This document shows positions 56,160 through 64,000 of a stretch of 64,000 nt of DNA, piece after piece (the first letter of the stretch is position 1; every line of letters starts with the position of its first letter). Under the pieces are notes generated by a model, which worked only from the letters and a program-made list of their open reading frames with translations, searched no databases and was not told the origin of the DNA. The stretch lies in contig NZ_JABBXF010000025.1 of NCBI RefSeq assembly GCF_013030945.1, forward strand, positions 82,651-146,650, in the 5' to 3' direction. This stretch comes from Streptomyces morookaense (lineage in GTDB: Bacteria; Actinomycetota; Actinomycetes; Streptomycetales; Streptomycetaceae). The translations under genes and the position numbers were made by a program.

Positions 56160-57311
56160 ATGAGCAGCGGAGCAATGAAGGCAATTGAGCGGATGAACGC
56201 GCCGACTTGGCGCACCTTCACACTGTGGCTCCTGGTCCTCATCGGGAACGTCATCCACATCGCCCAGGGCCGGACGCCCCTGCCCTGGCTGGCCGGGGCG
56301 GGCCTGGCGGCCTTCGTCGCCTGCTACGTCACCGCGGTCGTCACCAGCCTCGACGAGCGCCGGCGCGAGACCCGCATCCCGTTCGTCGCCCTGGCCGGGC
56401 TGGTGATGATCACCTACGCCCTGACCATCGGCTACGGCAACGACTGGATGCTGTGCTTCCCGCTGCTCTCCATGGCCATAGGTGTCGTCATGCGCGTCAA
56501 GGGCCCCTGGCTCGGGGGTGCGCTCGGGGCGACCGGGCTCTCCATCTGGGCCATCACCACGTTCCAGGACCATCCGCAGAACACGATGGCCATCGCCTGG
56601 GGCACGGCGCTGTCCGGCGCCATCTCGGCCACGCTGCTGAACTTCCACGAGACCGTCACCCAGCTCAAGGCCACCCGCGAGGAGCTGGCCCACGCGGCGG
56701 TGGAGCGCGAACGGCTGCGGTTCTCGCGGGACTTGCACGACCTGCTCGGTCACACCATGTCCGTCATCGTCGTCAAGGCCGAGGCGGTGCGCCGCCTCGC
56801 GCCCCGCAACCTGGACGCGGCGCTCGGCCAGGCCGCGGACATCGAGGCGGTCGGCCGCCAGGCCCTCACCGAGATCCGCGAGGCGGTCACCGGCTACCGC
56901 GAGGGCAGCCTGACGACCGAACTCGACAGTGCCCGCTCCTGCCTGGACGCCTCCGGCATCACGGCGGACATCCGCCAGTCGGGCCCGCCGCTGCCGCCGC
57001 AGACCGCGGCCCTGCTGGGGTGGGTGGTGCGCGAGGGTGTCACCAACGTCATACGGCACAGCGGCGCGGAGCGCTGCACGATCGAGGTCAGGGGCGAACC
57101 CGGCCGCGTCCACCTGGAGATCACGGACGACGGCCGCGGCGTAGTCTCGGCCGAGGGCACGAGCGGTACGGGCGGTACGGGCCTGAAGGGCCTGACCGAG
57201 CGGCTGGCCACCGCCGGCGGCTCCCTGGCCACCGGCCCCCACAGCAAGCGCGGCTTCCGGCTCGTGGCCGAACTGCCCGTGGACGACGAGGAAGAGGGAC
57301 GCGCGGCATGA
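56160..57311 (+). CDS. DesK-type sensor histidine kinase
   Basis: 383-residue membrane sensor. Four or five helices fill ~20-165 (TLWLLVLIGNVIHI, LAGAGLAAFVACYVTAVV, VALAGLVMITYALTIG, LLSMAIGVVM). The HisKA_3 phosphoacceptor is His193 in SRDLHDLLGHTMSVIVVKAE. The ATPase has the N box EGVTNVIRHSGA, G1 DDGRGVV and GGTGLKGLTERL. The C-terminus overlaps the response regulator start by 4 bp (ATGA). The system is of the DesK/DesR type that senses membrane state. ATG start, in the divergent region with the MaoC operon. Confidence 0.93.
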   Translation: MSSGAMKAIERMNAPTWRTFTLWLLVLIGNVIHIAQGRTPLPWLAGAGLAAFVACYVTAVVTSLDERRRETRIPFVALAGLVMITYALTIGYGNDWMLCFPLLSMAIGVVMRVKGPWLGGALGATGLSIWAITTFQDHPQNTMAIAWGTALSGAISATLLNFHETVTQLKATREELAHAAVERERLRFSRDLHDLLGHTMSVIVVKAEAVRRLAPRNLDAALGQAADIEAVGRQALTEIREAVTGYREGSLTTELDSARSCLDASGITADIRQSGPPLPPQTAALLGWVVREGVTNVIRHSGAERCTIEVRGEPGRVHLEITDDGRGVVSAEGTSGTGGTGLKGLTERLATAGGSLATGPHSKRGFRLVAELPVDDEEEGRAA

Positions 57312-57913
57312 TCAAGCTACTGCTGGCCGAGGACCAGGGGATGATGCGGGGCGCGCTGGCGCTGCTGCTCGGTCTGGAGGAGGACATGGAGGTCGTGGCC
57401 CAGGTGGGCAACGGCGACGAGATCCTCCCGACCGCCCTGTCGGAGCGTCCCGACGTCGCCCTGCTCGACATCGAACTCCCCGGCCGCAGCGGCCTGGACG
57501 CCGCCGCGGACCTGCGCGCGCAGCTCCCCGAGTGCCGCGTCCTGATACTCACCACCTTCGGCCGCCCCGGCTACCTCCGCCGCGCGATGGAGGCGGGCGC
57601 CTCCGGCTTCCTGGTCAAGGACGGCCCCGTGGAGGACCTGGCGGCGGCGATCCGCCGTGCCCTCGCCGGTGAGCGCGTCATCGACCCGGCCCTGGCCGCG
57701 GCCGCCCTGAGCGCCGGCCCGAACCCGCTCACCCAGCGCGAACGCGACGTCCTGGCCGCGGCGGTGGACGGCGCGACCGTGGCCGACATCGCGGCGAAGG
57801 TGCACCTGTCGCCGGCGACGGTACGGAACTATCTGTCGGCGGCGATCGGCAAGACGCAGACCCGCAACCGGATGGAGGCGGTGCGGGAGGCCCGCCAGAA
57901 GGGCTGGCTGTGA
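57308..57913 (+). CDS. NarL/DesR-type response regulator
   Basis: 201 residues. The receiver has acids at Glu8-Asp9 (LLAEDQGMM), phosphoacceptor Asp54 in VALLDIELPGRSGL, Thr in LILTTFGRPGYL and Lys in GFLVKDGPVED. The C-terminal LuxR helix-turn-helix reads LTQRERDVLAAAVDGATVAD and HLSPATVRNYLSAAIGKTQT. It is translationally coupled to the kinase and probably activates nearby or distant membrane genes; no DesR-type operator was identified here. Confidence 0.95.
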   Translation: MIKLLLAEDQGMMRGALALLLGLEEDMEVVAQVGNGDEILPTALSERPDVALLDIELPGRSGLDAAADLRAQLPECRVLILTTFGRPGYLRRAMEAGASGFLVKDGPVEDLAAAIRRALAGERVIDPALAAAALSAGPNPLTQRERDVLAAAVDGATVADIAAKVHLSPATVRNYLSAAIGKTQTRNRMEAVREARQKGWL

Positions 57914-57931
57914 GCAGTGGACGAACCCCCC

Positions 57932-58954
57932 TTACAGCGAAGCGTTCAGCTCCGCCAGCACCCGCAGCGTCGCCCGGTCCGGTGCCACCACCAGCAGGTC
58001 CGTGACCGGGCCCCGCCGCCACGACTCCAGGCGTTCCGCGATGCGTTCGCGCGGGCCCACCAGGGAGATCTCGTCCGCGAACGCATCCGGTACGGCAGCC
58101 ACCGCCTCCGCCCGCCGGGACTCCGCGAACAACTCCCTTATCCGGTGCGCCGCGTCCTCGAAGCCCATGCGGGCCATCAGCTCCGCGTGGAAGTTGCGGC
58201 TCGCGTGCCCCATGCCGCCCACGTAGAACGCCAGCATCGCCTTCACCGGCAGCAGGCCCTCGCTCACATCCGTGCACACCTGCGCACGCACCAGCGGCGC
58301 CACCATGAACCCCGCGGGTGCGGCCGCCAGGGCGTCGCCGTACAGGGCGGCGGCCCGGGTCGGGGACCAGTACAGCGGGAGCCAGCCGTCCGCGATGCGC
58401 GTCGTCTGCGCGATGTTCTTCGGGCCCTCCGCCCCCAGCAGCACCGGCGGCAGCCCGCGCCGCAGCGGGTGGGTGATCGAGCGGAGCGGCTTGCCCAGGC
58501 CGGTGCCGTCCGGGCCGTGGTACGGGTGCTGGTGGAAGCGGCCGTTGAGGACCACCGGGCCCTGGCGGTGCAGGACCTGGCGGACGACGTCCACGTACTC
58601 CCGCGTCGCCGTCAACGGGCTTGCGGGGAACGGGCGTCCGTACCAGCCCTCCACCACCTGCGGGCCCGACAGGCCCAGGCCGAGCAGCATGCGCCCGCCG
58701 GACAGATGGTCGAGGGTGAGGGCGTGCATGGCCGTGGCCGTGGGGGTGCGGGCCGCCATCTGGGCCACCGCGGTGCCCAGCCGGATGCGGCGGGTGCGGG
58801 CCGCGATCCAGGTCAGCGGTGTGAAGGCGTCGGAGCCCCAGGACTCGGCGGTCCACACGGAGTGGTAGCCGAGCTGCTCGGCGTGGCGGGCGAGTTCGAG
58901 GTGCCGGGGGTCGGGGCGGCGGCCCCAGTAGCCGAGCGCGAGGCCGAGTCGCAT
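57932..58954 (-). CDS. LLM-class F420-dependent oxidoreductase
   Basis: 340-residue TIM-barrel flavin/F420 enzyme of the luciferase-like monooxygenase superfamily. Signatures are LELARHAEQLGYHSVWTAES, the F420-group strand RIRLGTAVAQMAARTPTATA, LDHLSGGRMLLGLGLSGPQV (phosphate-binding) and VLLGAEGPKNIAQTTRIADG. These resemble Streptomyces F420-linked dehydrogenases such as those acting on alcohols or on secondary metabolites. Substrate unknown. Convergent with the response regulator. A partial npdG gene is at the opposite edge of the window and could supply F420H2. Confidence 0.9.
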   Translation of the reverse strand: MRLGLALGYWGRRPDPRHLELARHAEQLGYHSVWTAESWGSDAFTPLTWIAARTRRIRLGTAVAQMAARTPTATAMHALTLDHLSGGRMLLGLGLSGPQVVEGWYGRPFPASPLTATREYVDVVRQVLHRQGPVVLNGRFHQHPYHGPDGTGLGKPLRSITHPLRRGLPPVLLGAEGPKNIAQTTRIADGWLPLYWSPTRAAALYGDALAAAPAGFMVAPLVRAQVCTDVSEGLLPVKAMLAFYVGGMGHASRNFHAELMARMGFEDAAHRIRELFAESRRAEAVAAVPDAFADEISLVGPRERIAERLESWRRGPVTDLLVVAPDRATLRVLAELNASL

Positions 58955-59014
58955 GGGAGCTCCTCCCGGGGGAAGGAAATTGACGGTACGTCAGTTACGG
59001 TTCCCGGGACAAGA

Positions 59015-59048
59015 CAGCGGCCCGCCGGCCGGAGCCGGCGGGCCGCTG
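59015..59048. terminator. 15-bp stem hairpin terminator
   Basis: CAGCGGCCCGCCGGC and GCCGGCGGGCCGCTG are perfect complements around a CGGA loop. The hairpin follows the DUF5336-type gene (on the minus strand) by 20 bp and precedes the LLM gene, preventing read-through. Confidence 0.8.
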
Positions 59049-59067
59049 CCCGTTGATATGTGGAGGA

Positions 59068-59973
59068 TCAGCCGCGCTGGATCCCCGTCGTGTCCTGCAG
59101 AACGCCGCGCCGGCCGTCCTGCGTCTGCGCCACGAGCGCCTGACCGCGCTGGTCGACCGCCAGGTACCAGGTACCGGGCGCCAGCTCGGCGATCGGCGTC
59201 GGCGAGCCGTCCTCCGCGTAGAGGGGACGGTTCACCGGCACCGCGAACCAGAACGGAGCGAAGTCCGCAGGCGCGGCCGCCGGCTGCGGAGCCGCAGCGG
59301 CACCCGTGCCCTCGGCTGCCGGGGCCGCCGCGTCGTGCCCGCCGATCGGCGGCTGGATCCGCGTCTCACCGGACTGCGCCGCACCGTACGGCTGCTGGGG
59401 CTGCGCGCCGTACGGGGCCGGGGCGCCCGCGCCGGGCTGCTGCATCGCGCCCGGGCCGGGGTAGCCGTACCCCTGCTGCGGGGCCATGCCATACGGGCCC
59501 GGCGCCGGCTGCTGGGCGGACGGGGCCGGCAGGAGCGGGGCCTTCAGGGCCGGGGTACGCGGGGTGAGCAGGGCGATCGCCGCCAGCACCAGGTTGGCGA
59601 TCAGCGCCAGGATCTGCCCGGTTCCGGGCGAGATGCGGTCGCTGTCCGGGCCGCCGAAGATCGTCCACAGCGAGGACCACGCGGCGAACACGGCCAGCGC
59701 GCTCCCCCACTGGTCCAGGCTCAGGCCCACGAGCTTGCGTCCCTCGGGCTGGAAACGGGAGGCGACGATCAGAGCAGCGGCGATGATTCCCGCGAGGAAG
59801 ATCGACGGCAGCGCCGGGAAGTAATCGGGCTTCCAGCCGTTCGGCTCGCTCGGGCAGCCGATCGTGGCCGACCCGCAGTCGAACGAGTAGAAGCTGAGGA
59901 ACGAGGCGATGAACAGCAACACCGCTGCTCCGATCACCCCGCCGTCACCTCGAGTGAGGGAGCGGATGTTCAC
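59068..59973 (-). CDS. DUF5336-like membrane protein with Pro/Gln-rich tail
   Basis: 301 residues, GTG start. Three or four helices occupy ~15-150: VIGAAVLLFIASFLSFYSF, FPALPSIFLAGIIAAALIVA, WGSALAVFAAWSSLWTIFGG and ILALIANLVLAAIALL. A long Pro/Gln/Gly/Tyr linker follows (GPYGMAPQQGYGYPGPG), then a compact C-terminal domain WFAVPVNRPLYAEDGSP with GTWYLAVDQRGQALVAQTQD. The order of helices and PQ-rich linker is that of actinobacterial DUF5336 proteins near envelope genes. Function unknown; the neighbour is a cell-wall amidase. Confidence 0.8.
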   Translation of the reverse strand: MNIRSLTRGDGGVIGAAVLLFIASFLSFYSFDCGSATIGCPSEPNGWKPDYFPALPSIFLAGIIAAALIVASRFQPEGRKLVGLSLDQWGSALAVFAAWSSLWTIFGGPDSDRISPGTGQILALIANLVLAAIALLTPRTPALKAPLLPAPSAQQPAPGPYGMAPQQGYGYPGPGAMQQPGAGAPAPYGAQPQQPYGAAQSGETRIQPPIGGHDAAAPAAEGTGAAAAPQPAAAPADFAPFWFAVPVNRPLYAEDGSPTPIAELAPGTWYLAVDQRGQALVAQTQDGRRGVLQDTTGIQRG

Positions 59974-60110
59974 CTAAAATCCTTTGTCAGTGCTGTCAGT
60001 AATCGTCGCTCGGGGGTGGCGGCCCCCCATCGTACGGGTGAACCTATCGCCGGGTCGTCCTGGGCGTCCTGTTCGTATCACCCTCGTGACATGCCTGTGG
60101 CCTGCTGCTC

Positions 60111-61010
60111 TTACCCGTGCAGGAAGTCCGTGATGCCGTCCGCGATCCCTTGCGCCGCTTTCTCGCGCCATGATCCGTCGGTGAGCAGAGCAGCATCCTG
60201 CGGGTCGCGCATATTGCCGCATTCGATGAAGACCTTCGGAATGGTGGACAGGTTGAGACCGCCGAGGTCACTGCGCGTGTCCAGCCCCGTACCGCCGCCG
60301 ATGTAGTTGGAGGGGGCACTCCCCGTCGCCCGGACGAAATTGCCGGCTATCCGTGCGCCCAGTTCCTTGGAGGGCGCCACGATGGCCGAGTTGTCGACGC
60401 CGCCGGCGCGGACCGCGGCGGGCAGGATCACATGGAAGCCGCGGTCGCCGACGGCGGCACCGTCGGCGTGGACGGAGACGGCGGCGTCCCCGTGCGCCTT
60501 GTTGCCGATCTCGGCGCGCTCGGTCACGCACGGCCCGTACGGCCGGTCGCCGTCGTGGGTGAGGACGACGGTGGCACCGCGGCCCTGCAGGATCGTGCGC
60601 AGGCGATGGGCGACATCGAGGCTGAACGTGGCTTCCGCGTAACCGGAGTTGGTGGAGGTGCCGGTGGTGTCGCACTCCTTGTGCCCGTTGCCGACGTCGA
60701 CCTGGCGGTCGATCTCCGCGGGGTGCTCCTGGTTGTGGATGTTGTGGCCGGGGTCGATGACGACGGTTTTGCCCTTGAGGGGGCCGTCGGCAGCGGGTGA
60801 CGGTTCCGGCGTGTCCGCCGGTGTCGTCGGTGCCGCCGGTTCCGACGGTTTCGGCCTGGACGCGGCCGTGGCGCCGCCCGTCGGAACGGACGGCGCTGCG
60901 GAGAGGGGACCGGCCTTGGCGGCCGGGGTGCCCGAGCAGCCCGTGAGGGCGGCACCGACGGACAGGGTCACGGCCAGGGCCGTCAACACGACAGCGGGGC
61001 GGCGACACAT
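60111..61010 (-). CDS. N-acetylmuramoyl-L-alanine amidase lipoprotein (Amidase_3)
   Basis: Zinc amidase that cleaves the glycan-peptide bond of peptidoglycan, anchored outside. The start MCRRPAVVLTALAVTLSVGA is followed by lipobox LTGCSG (Cys ~25) and a Ser/Pro-rich linker of ~50 residues. Amidase_3 motifs are VVIDPGHNIHNQE (first zinc His), DVGNGHKECDTTGTSTNSGY, AAVSVHADGA (second His) and KVFIECGNMRDPQDA (catalytic Glu). 299 residues. A GTG 12 bp upstream is an alternative start. Read in the same direction as the downstream membrane protein and the upstream methyltransferase. Confidence 0.93.
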   Translation of the reverse strand: MCRRPAVVLTALAVTLSVGAALTGCSGTPAAKAGPLSAAPSVPTGGATAASRPKPSEPAAPTTPADTPEPSPAADGPLKGKTVVIDPGHNIHNQEHPAEIDRQVDVGNGHKECDTTGTSTNSGYAEATFSLDVAHRLRTILQGRGATVVLTHDGDRPYGPCVTERAEIGNKAHGDAAVSVHADGAAVGDRGFHVILPAAVRAGGVDNSAIVAPSKELGARIAGNFVRATGSAPSNYIGGGTGLDTRSDLGGLNLSTIPKVFIECGNMRDPQDAALLTDGSWREKAAQGIADGITDFLHG

Positions 61011-61045
61011 ACGACTGGACACCCCCGCGATGCTAGCCCCGCGGC

Positions 61046-61684
61046 TCAGATCCCGGTGCCCGAGCGCTGCAGAACGCGAAGCGAGTGCGTCACCGAGATC
61101 TCGGTGAACGCCCCGGATTCCAGGGCCCGGAGATACACACGGTACGGGGCCTGCCCGCCGTCCGCGGGGTCGGGGAACACATCGTGGATGACGAGCAGGC
61201 CGCCCGGCGCGATGTGCGGGGCCCATCCCTCGTAGTCCGCGGTGGCGTGCTCGTCGGTGTGCCCGCCGTCGATGAACACCAGCCCCAGCGGCGCCCGCCA
61301 CAGCGCGGCCACCTGGGGCGACCGTCCGACCATCGCGACGACGTGCTCCTCCAGCCCGGCCCGGTGCAGGGTGCGGCGGAAGACCGGCAGCGTGTCCATC
61401 AGACCCACGCCGTCGTCGACGAGGGAGGTGTCGTGGTACTCCCACCCCGGCTGCTGCTCCTCGCTGCCGCGGTGGTGGTCGACGGTCACGGCCGTCGTCC
61501 CCGCCTCGCGCGCGGCGGCGGCGAGCAGGATGGTGGACCGCCCGCAATAGGTGCCGACTTCGAGCAGCGGCAGCCCCAGGCCTGCGGCCTGCTCGGCGGC
61601 GGCGTACAGGGCGAGGCCCTCGTCGGCGGGCATGAAGCCTTTTGCCGCCTCGAAGGCGGCCATTATTTCGGGCTTGGGCGGCAT
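61046..61684 (-). CDS. Class I SAM methyltransferase (Methyltransf_24-like)
   Basis: 212 residues. Motif I is LLEVGTYCGRSTILLAAAAR, TTAVTVDHHRGSE continues the fold, and LGLVFIDGGHTDEHATADYE with WAPHIAPGGLLVIHDVFPDP gives the metal/acid residues of the catechol O-methyltransferase-like class. The substrate is probably a small hydroxylated molecule or sugar in an envelope or natural-product path. ATG start; 36 bp upstream of the amidase and on the same strand, so probably co-transcribed. Confidence 0.88.
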   Translation of the reverse strand: MPPKPEIMAAFEAAKGFMPADEGLALYAAAEQAAGLGLPLLEVGTYCGRSTILLAAAAREAGTTAVTVDHHRGSEEQQPGWEYHDTSLVDDGVGLMDTLPVFRRTLHRAGLEEHVVAMVGRSPQVAALWRAPLGLVFIDGGHTDEHATADYEGWAPHIAPGGLLVIHDVFPDPADGGQAPYRVYLRALESGAFTEISVTHSLRVLQRSGTGI

Positions 61685-61783
61685 GGGCGTCCGTCCTCCA
61701 GGGAGTTCGTCGGTGGGCTCATGCTGCCTTACCCGGCCGGGCGCCGCGGGCCCGGGGGCCCGCGGCGGGGAGGGGAACTCCTG

Positions 61784-62257
61784 TCATCCGAACTGGCCGG
61801 GCTGGTAGTCGCCGGCCGGCTGCTGGAGGATGACGTTCAGCCGGTTGTAGGCGTTGATGAGGGCGATCAGCGACACCAGGGCGGTGAGCTGCTCCTCGTC
61901 GTAGTGCTTGGCGGCGTTGGCCCACACCTCGTCCGTGACGCCGCCGGCCGCGTCGGCGAGGCGGGTGCCCTGTTCGGTCAGCTCCAGCGCGGCGCGCTCG
62001 GCGTCGGTGAAGACCGTGGCCTCGCGCCAGGCGGCGACCAGGTGGAGACGCGTCGAGGTCTCACCGGCCGCGGCGGCTTCCTTGGTGTGCATGTCGAGAC
62101 AGAAACCGCAGCCGTTGATCTGGCTGGCACGGATCTTCACCAGCTCCTGCGTGGCGGCCGGCAGGGCGGAGTCCGAGACCGCCTTGCCTGCCGAGTTGAG
62201 GTGCTTGACGACCTTGCCCGCGGTCGGGCTGGCGAAGGCGTTCAGACGGGCGTTCAT
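61784..62257 (-). CDS. Carboxymuconolactone decarboxylase/AhpD-like protein
   Basis: 157-residue all-helical protein. The AhpD-type redox motif ELVKIRASQINGCGFCLDMH (ExxxCxxCxxxH-like) is intact and AALELTEQGTRLADAAGGVT and LTALVSLIALINAYNRLNVI complete the fold. Such stand-alone alkylhydroperoxidase-like proteins reduce peroxides through a CxxC disulfide. The ATG follows AGGAGCAC upstream. No partner peroxiredoxin is adjacent. Confidence 0.93.
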   Translation of the reverse strand: MNARLNAFASPTAGKVVKHLNSAGKAVSDSALPAATQELVKIRASQINGCGFCLDMHTKEAAAAGETSTRLHLVAAWREATVFTDAERAALELTEQGTRLADAAGGVTDEVWANAAKHYDEEQLTALVSLIALINAYNRLNVILQQPAGDYQPGQFG

Positions 62258-62514
62258 GGTGTGCTCCTGTGTTGGTGCGGGTGGCTGCACACCTATGACG
62301 GACCGGCCCGGCCGGATGTGACATGGGCGGGTGTGTCGTGGATCTCAGCCGCATGGGGGGGGGTGAGCGATGGTTCGGCGCGCCCGGCGGTTCCACGGGC
62401 TGTGCGGAGATCTGCCCGCAATCCTGTTTCGGCCGGCGCGCAGTCCGTTGACAAGCTCGTTGCCCGCCGCCGGAAGGGCTGGTGGGCGGAGCCGCCCTGC
62501 CTACGCTCCTCGTC

Positions 62515-63816
62515 ATGAACGTTTCATTGCTCGACGGATGGTTCCCCTGGGCCCTCCAACTCACCGCCGTCGCGGCATGTTTCGCCGCCATCGGCCTGCG
62601 CGACCGAATATGGCGGCTGCGCCGGGCGCCGTTGGCCATCGGGGTGTCCTGCGTACTGACTGCCGCGATGGCGGTGGCCGTGGTCCCGCTGGCCGGGATC
62701 ACCGACCCGGTTCCGCTCATGCTGTGGGTCTGGGTGGGTGCCGCGATCACGGCCCTGGCCGTCCTGGTGACGGGCTGGCGCAGTGCCCGCTGGTGGCGGC
62801 GGGCGGTGGCACCCGTCGCCGCGGTGCTGGCACTGGCCTCGGCCGCCGAGGTACTGAACGTCTCGACCGGATACTGCACGACACTGGCCGATGCCGTCGG
62901 CGAGTTGTCGGACGCCCCGCTGCCCCACGAGATCGCTCTCGACCAGCTCGGCACCGTGACGGGCAAGACCTCGACCGGCCGCATCGTGGCGGTGGACATC
63001 CCGTCGTCGGGCGGCTTCCACCCGCGCCGGGAACTGGTCTACCTGCCGCCCGCCTGGTTCCGCAGCAGGACCCGGCCCAAGCTGCCGGTACTGGAGATGA
63101 TCGGCGGCGAGTTCTCCGAACCGGACAACTGGCCCCGGACCGGCAACGCCGTCACCACCGCCGACGCATACGCCCGGAAGCACCACGGCTTCACCCCGAT
63201 CCTGGTCTTCGCCGACGCCTCCGGCGGCTTCAAGGTGGACACCGAATGCGTCAACGGCCCCCGCGGCCAGGCGGAGAACCATCTGACCCGGGACATTCCG
63301 CCCTATGTCGAGAAGACGTTCAACGCCTCCGCCGATCCGCACAAGTGGGGTGTGGTCGGCTGGTCGATGGGCGGCACCTGCGCCGTGGGCCTGACGCTCG
63401 AACACCCCGACGTCTTCTCCCACTTCGAGGACATCTCCGGCGACGCCGGCCCCAACGCGGGGAACAAGCAGCAGACCATCGACCACCTCTACGGCGGCGA
63501 CGCAGCGGCCTGGGCCTCCCACGACCCCCTGACGGTACTGGCGCACCACGGCAAGTACCCGCACGTCTCCGGCTGGTTCGAGAGCGGCGACCAGGAAGGC
63601 CCGCACATCCGGCAGGCCAGGCAGCTGAGCGCGGCCGCCCGCAAGGACGGCATCACCACGGCCGTCGTGGTGGCACCCGGCCGGCACAGCTGGCAGTTCG
63701 GCGCCACCGCCTTCGCACAGGCGCTGCCCTGGCTGGCCCACCAGCTGGGCTCCCCGGGGTCGAAGGCCGCACCGCCGCCACCGCAGACCGGCACGCTCGG
63801 TGTCGCGCGGGGCTAG
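62515..63816 (+). CDS. Membrane-anchored esterase of the alpha/beta-hydrolase (mycolyltransferase-like) family
   Basis: 433 residues. Three or four N-terminal helices (~6-110: FPWALQLTAVAACFAAIGL, IGVSCVLTAAMAVAVVPLA, LMLWVWVGAAITALAVLV) anchor an extracytoplasmic esterase D/antigen-85-like domain: LVYLPPAWFRSRTRPKLP, nucleophile elbow GVVGWSMGGTCAVGL (Ser), SGDAGPNAG and the final His in APGRHSWQFG. Similar Streptomyces proteins may esterify or hydrolyse surface lipids. The ATG giving MNVSLLDGW is chosen over a longer frame without a ribosome site. Its TAG stop forms the left edge of a MITE-like palindrome. Confidence 0.88.
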   Translation: MNVSLLDGWFPWALQLTAVAACFAAIGLRDRIWRLRRAPLAIGVSCVLTAAMAVAVVPLAGITDPVPLMLWVWVGAAITALAVLVTGWRSARWWRRAVAPVAAVLALASAAEVLNVSTGYCTTLADAVGELSDAPLPHEIALDQLGTVTGKTSTGRIVAVDIPSSGGFHPRRELVYLPPAWFRSRTRPKLPVLEMIGGEFSEPDNWPRTGNAVTTADAYARKHHGFTPILVFADASGGFKVDTECVNGPRGQAENHLTRDIPPYVEKTFNASADPHKWGVVGWSMGGTCAVGLTLEHPDVFSHFEDISGDAGPNAGNKQQTIDHLYGGDAAAWASHDPLTVLAHHGKYPHVSGWFESGDQEGPHIRQARQLSAAARKDGITTAVVVAPGRHSWQFGATAFAQALPWLAHQLGSPGSKAAPPPPQTGTLGVARG

Positions 63817-63977
63817 GGCGTGTCCGATGGGTCGGTGCGGGCTCCGCGGCGTCTGGTGCGGTGCATCGCAAGGCGGAGCATTACCCGCGTACTGGGCGTA
63901 CTCGGGTGATGCGACAACGCGGCGAGGTGCCGTGCCAGGCGTCGCGGGGCCCGCGCCGACCCGTCGGACACGCCCTA
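63814..63977. mobile_element. MITE-like palindromic element (160 bp) at a CTAG target
   Basis: Both ends read CTAGGGCGTGTCCGA inward, with duplicated TA at 63814-63815 and 63976-63977. Almost the whole 160 bp folds on itself as one long imperfect hairpin of ~70-bp arms. There is no coding content. The inserted copy reuses the TAG stop of the esterase gene without changing the protein. Ends and target match IS5/IS427-type MITEs common in Streptomyces. Confidence 0.8.
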
Positions 63978-64000
63978 GCGCTTGTGCCGCTGGCCCTCGG

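Overview
The window is a piece of a Streptomyces (or very close actinobacterial) chromosome. The DNA is very GC-rich and almost every third codon position is G or C. GTG and TTG starts are common. Diagnostic families include ALF-repeat proteins, XRE/DUF397 pairs, DUF6415, Stealth proteins, F420 enzymes and a class A RNase P RNA with actinobacterial neighbours. No tRNA, rRNA or CRISPR array was seen.

Layout. 1-3.6 kb: the edge of an F420:NADPH oxidoreductase gene, an MFS exporter, small hypotheticals and methionine aminopeptidase. 3.6-9 kb: an iron block with two DmdR1/IdeR-type iron boxes, a heme oxygenase, then efeO-efeB-efeU and a lipoprotein. 9-13.7 kb: a primase-polymerase-like protein, a TetR regulator diverging from a dimethylargininase-like hydrolase, and an Rsm22-like methyltransferase coupled to a Bcr/CflA exporter. 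13.7-28.2 kb: a secreted-protein block with an SGNH hydrolase carrying FG-GAP repeats, a 1124-residue ALF/alanine-coil protein followed by a four-helix membrane protein, three tandem trypsin-like proteins that have lost catalytic His and Ser, and a PIG-L deacetylase lipoprotein. 28.2-34.4 kb: a glycosyltransferase-Stealth fusion, a neighbour of unknown function and a divergent stand-alone Stealth protein, probably for surface phosphoglycans. 34.4-39 kb: small conserved proteins, a Cu-only-SOD-like protein, an ArsR-type regulator with a striking operator, a hydrolase and a methyltransferase.

39-46 kb is the accessory part. An XRE/DUF397 pair diverges from a compact cassette: a DUF6415-like protein, a one-helix protein, a 47-residue peptide, a JmjC/cupin oxygenase, an aldo-keto reductase and an APH-fold kinase, with overlapping stops and starts. 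This looks like an undescribed peptide- or small-molecule-modifying system. Immediately downstream, a small gene is split by a 765-bp non-autonomous insertion. The insertion has perfect 25-bp ends, a TA target duplication and a maleylpyruvate-isomerase-like passenger gene. Removing it restores the host gene in frame. A frameshifted winged-helix-like gene and rnpB follow.

46-64 kb returns to housekeeping: yaaA, KDPG aldolase, RNase HI/phosphatase, a zinc-ribbon coiled-coil protein with a probable CTG start, and Nif3. Next comes a MaoC-ADH-SDR operon with a KstR-like operator, a DesK/DesR-type two-component pair, an F420-type LLM oxidoreductase, a cell-wall amidase, an AhpD-like protein and an esterase. 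The window closes with a 160-bp palindromic MITE-like element that uses the same CTAG/TA target type as the 765-bp insertion.
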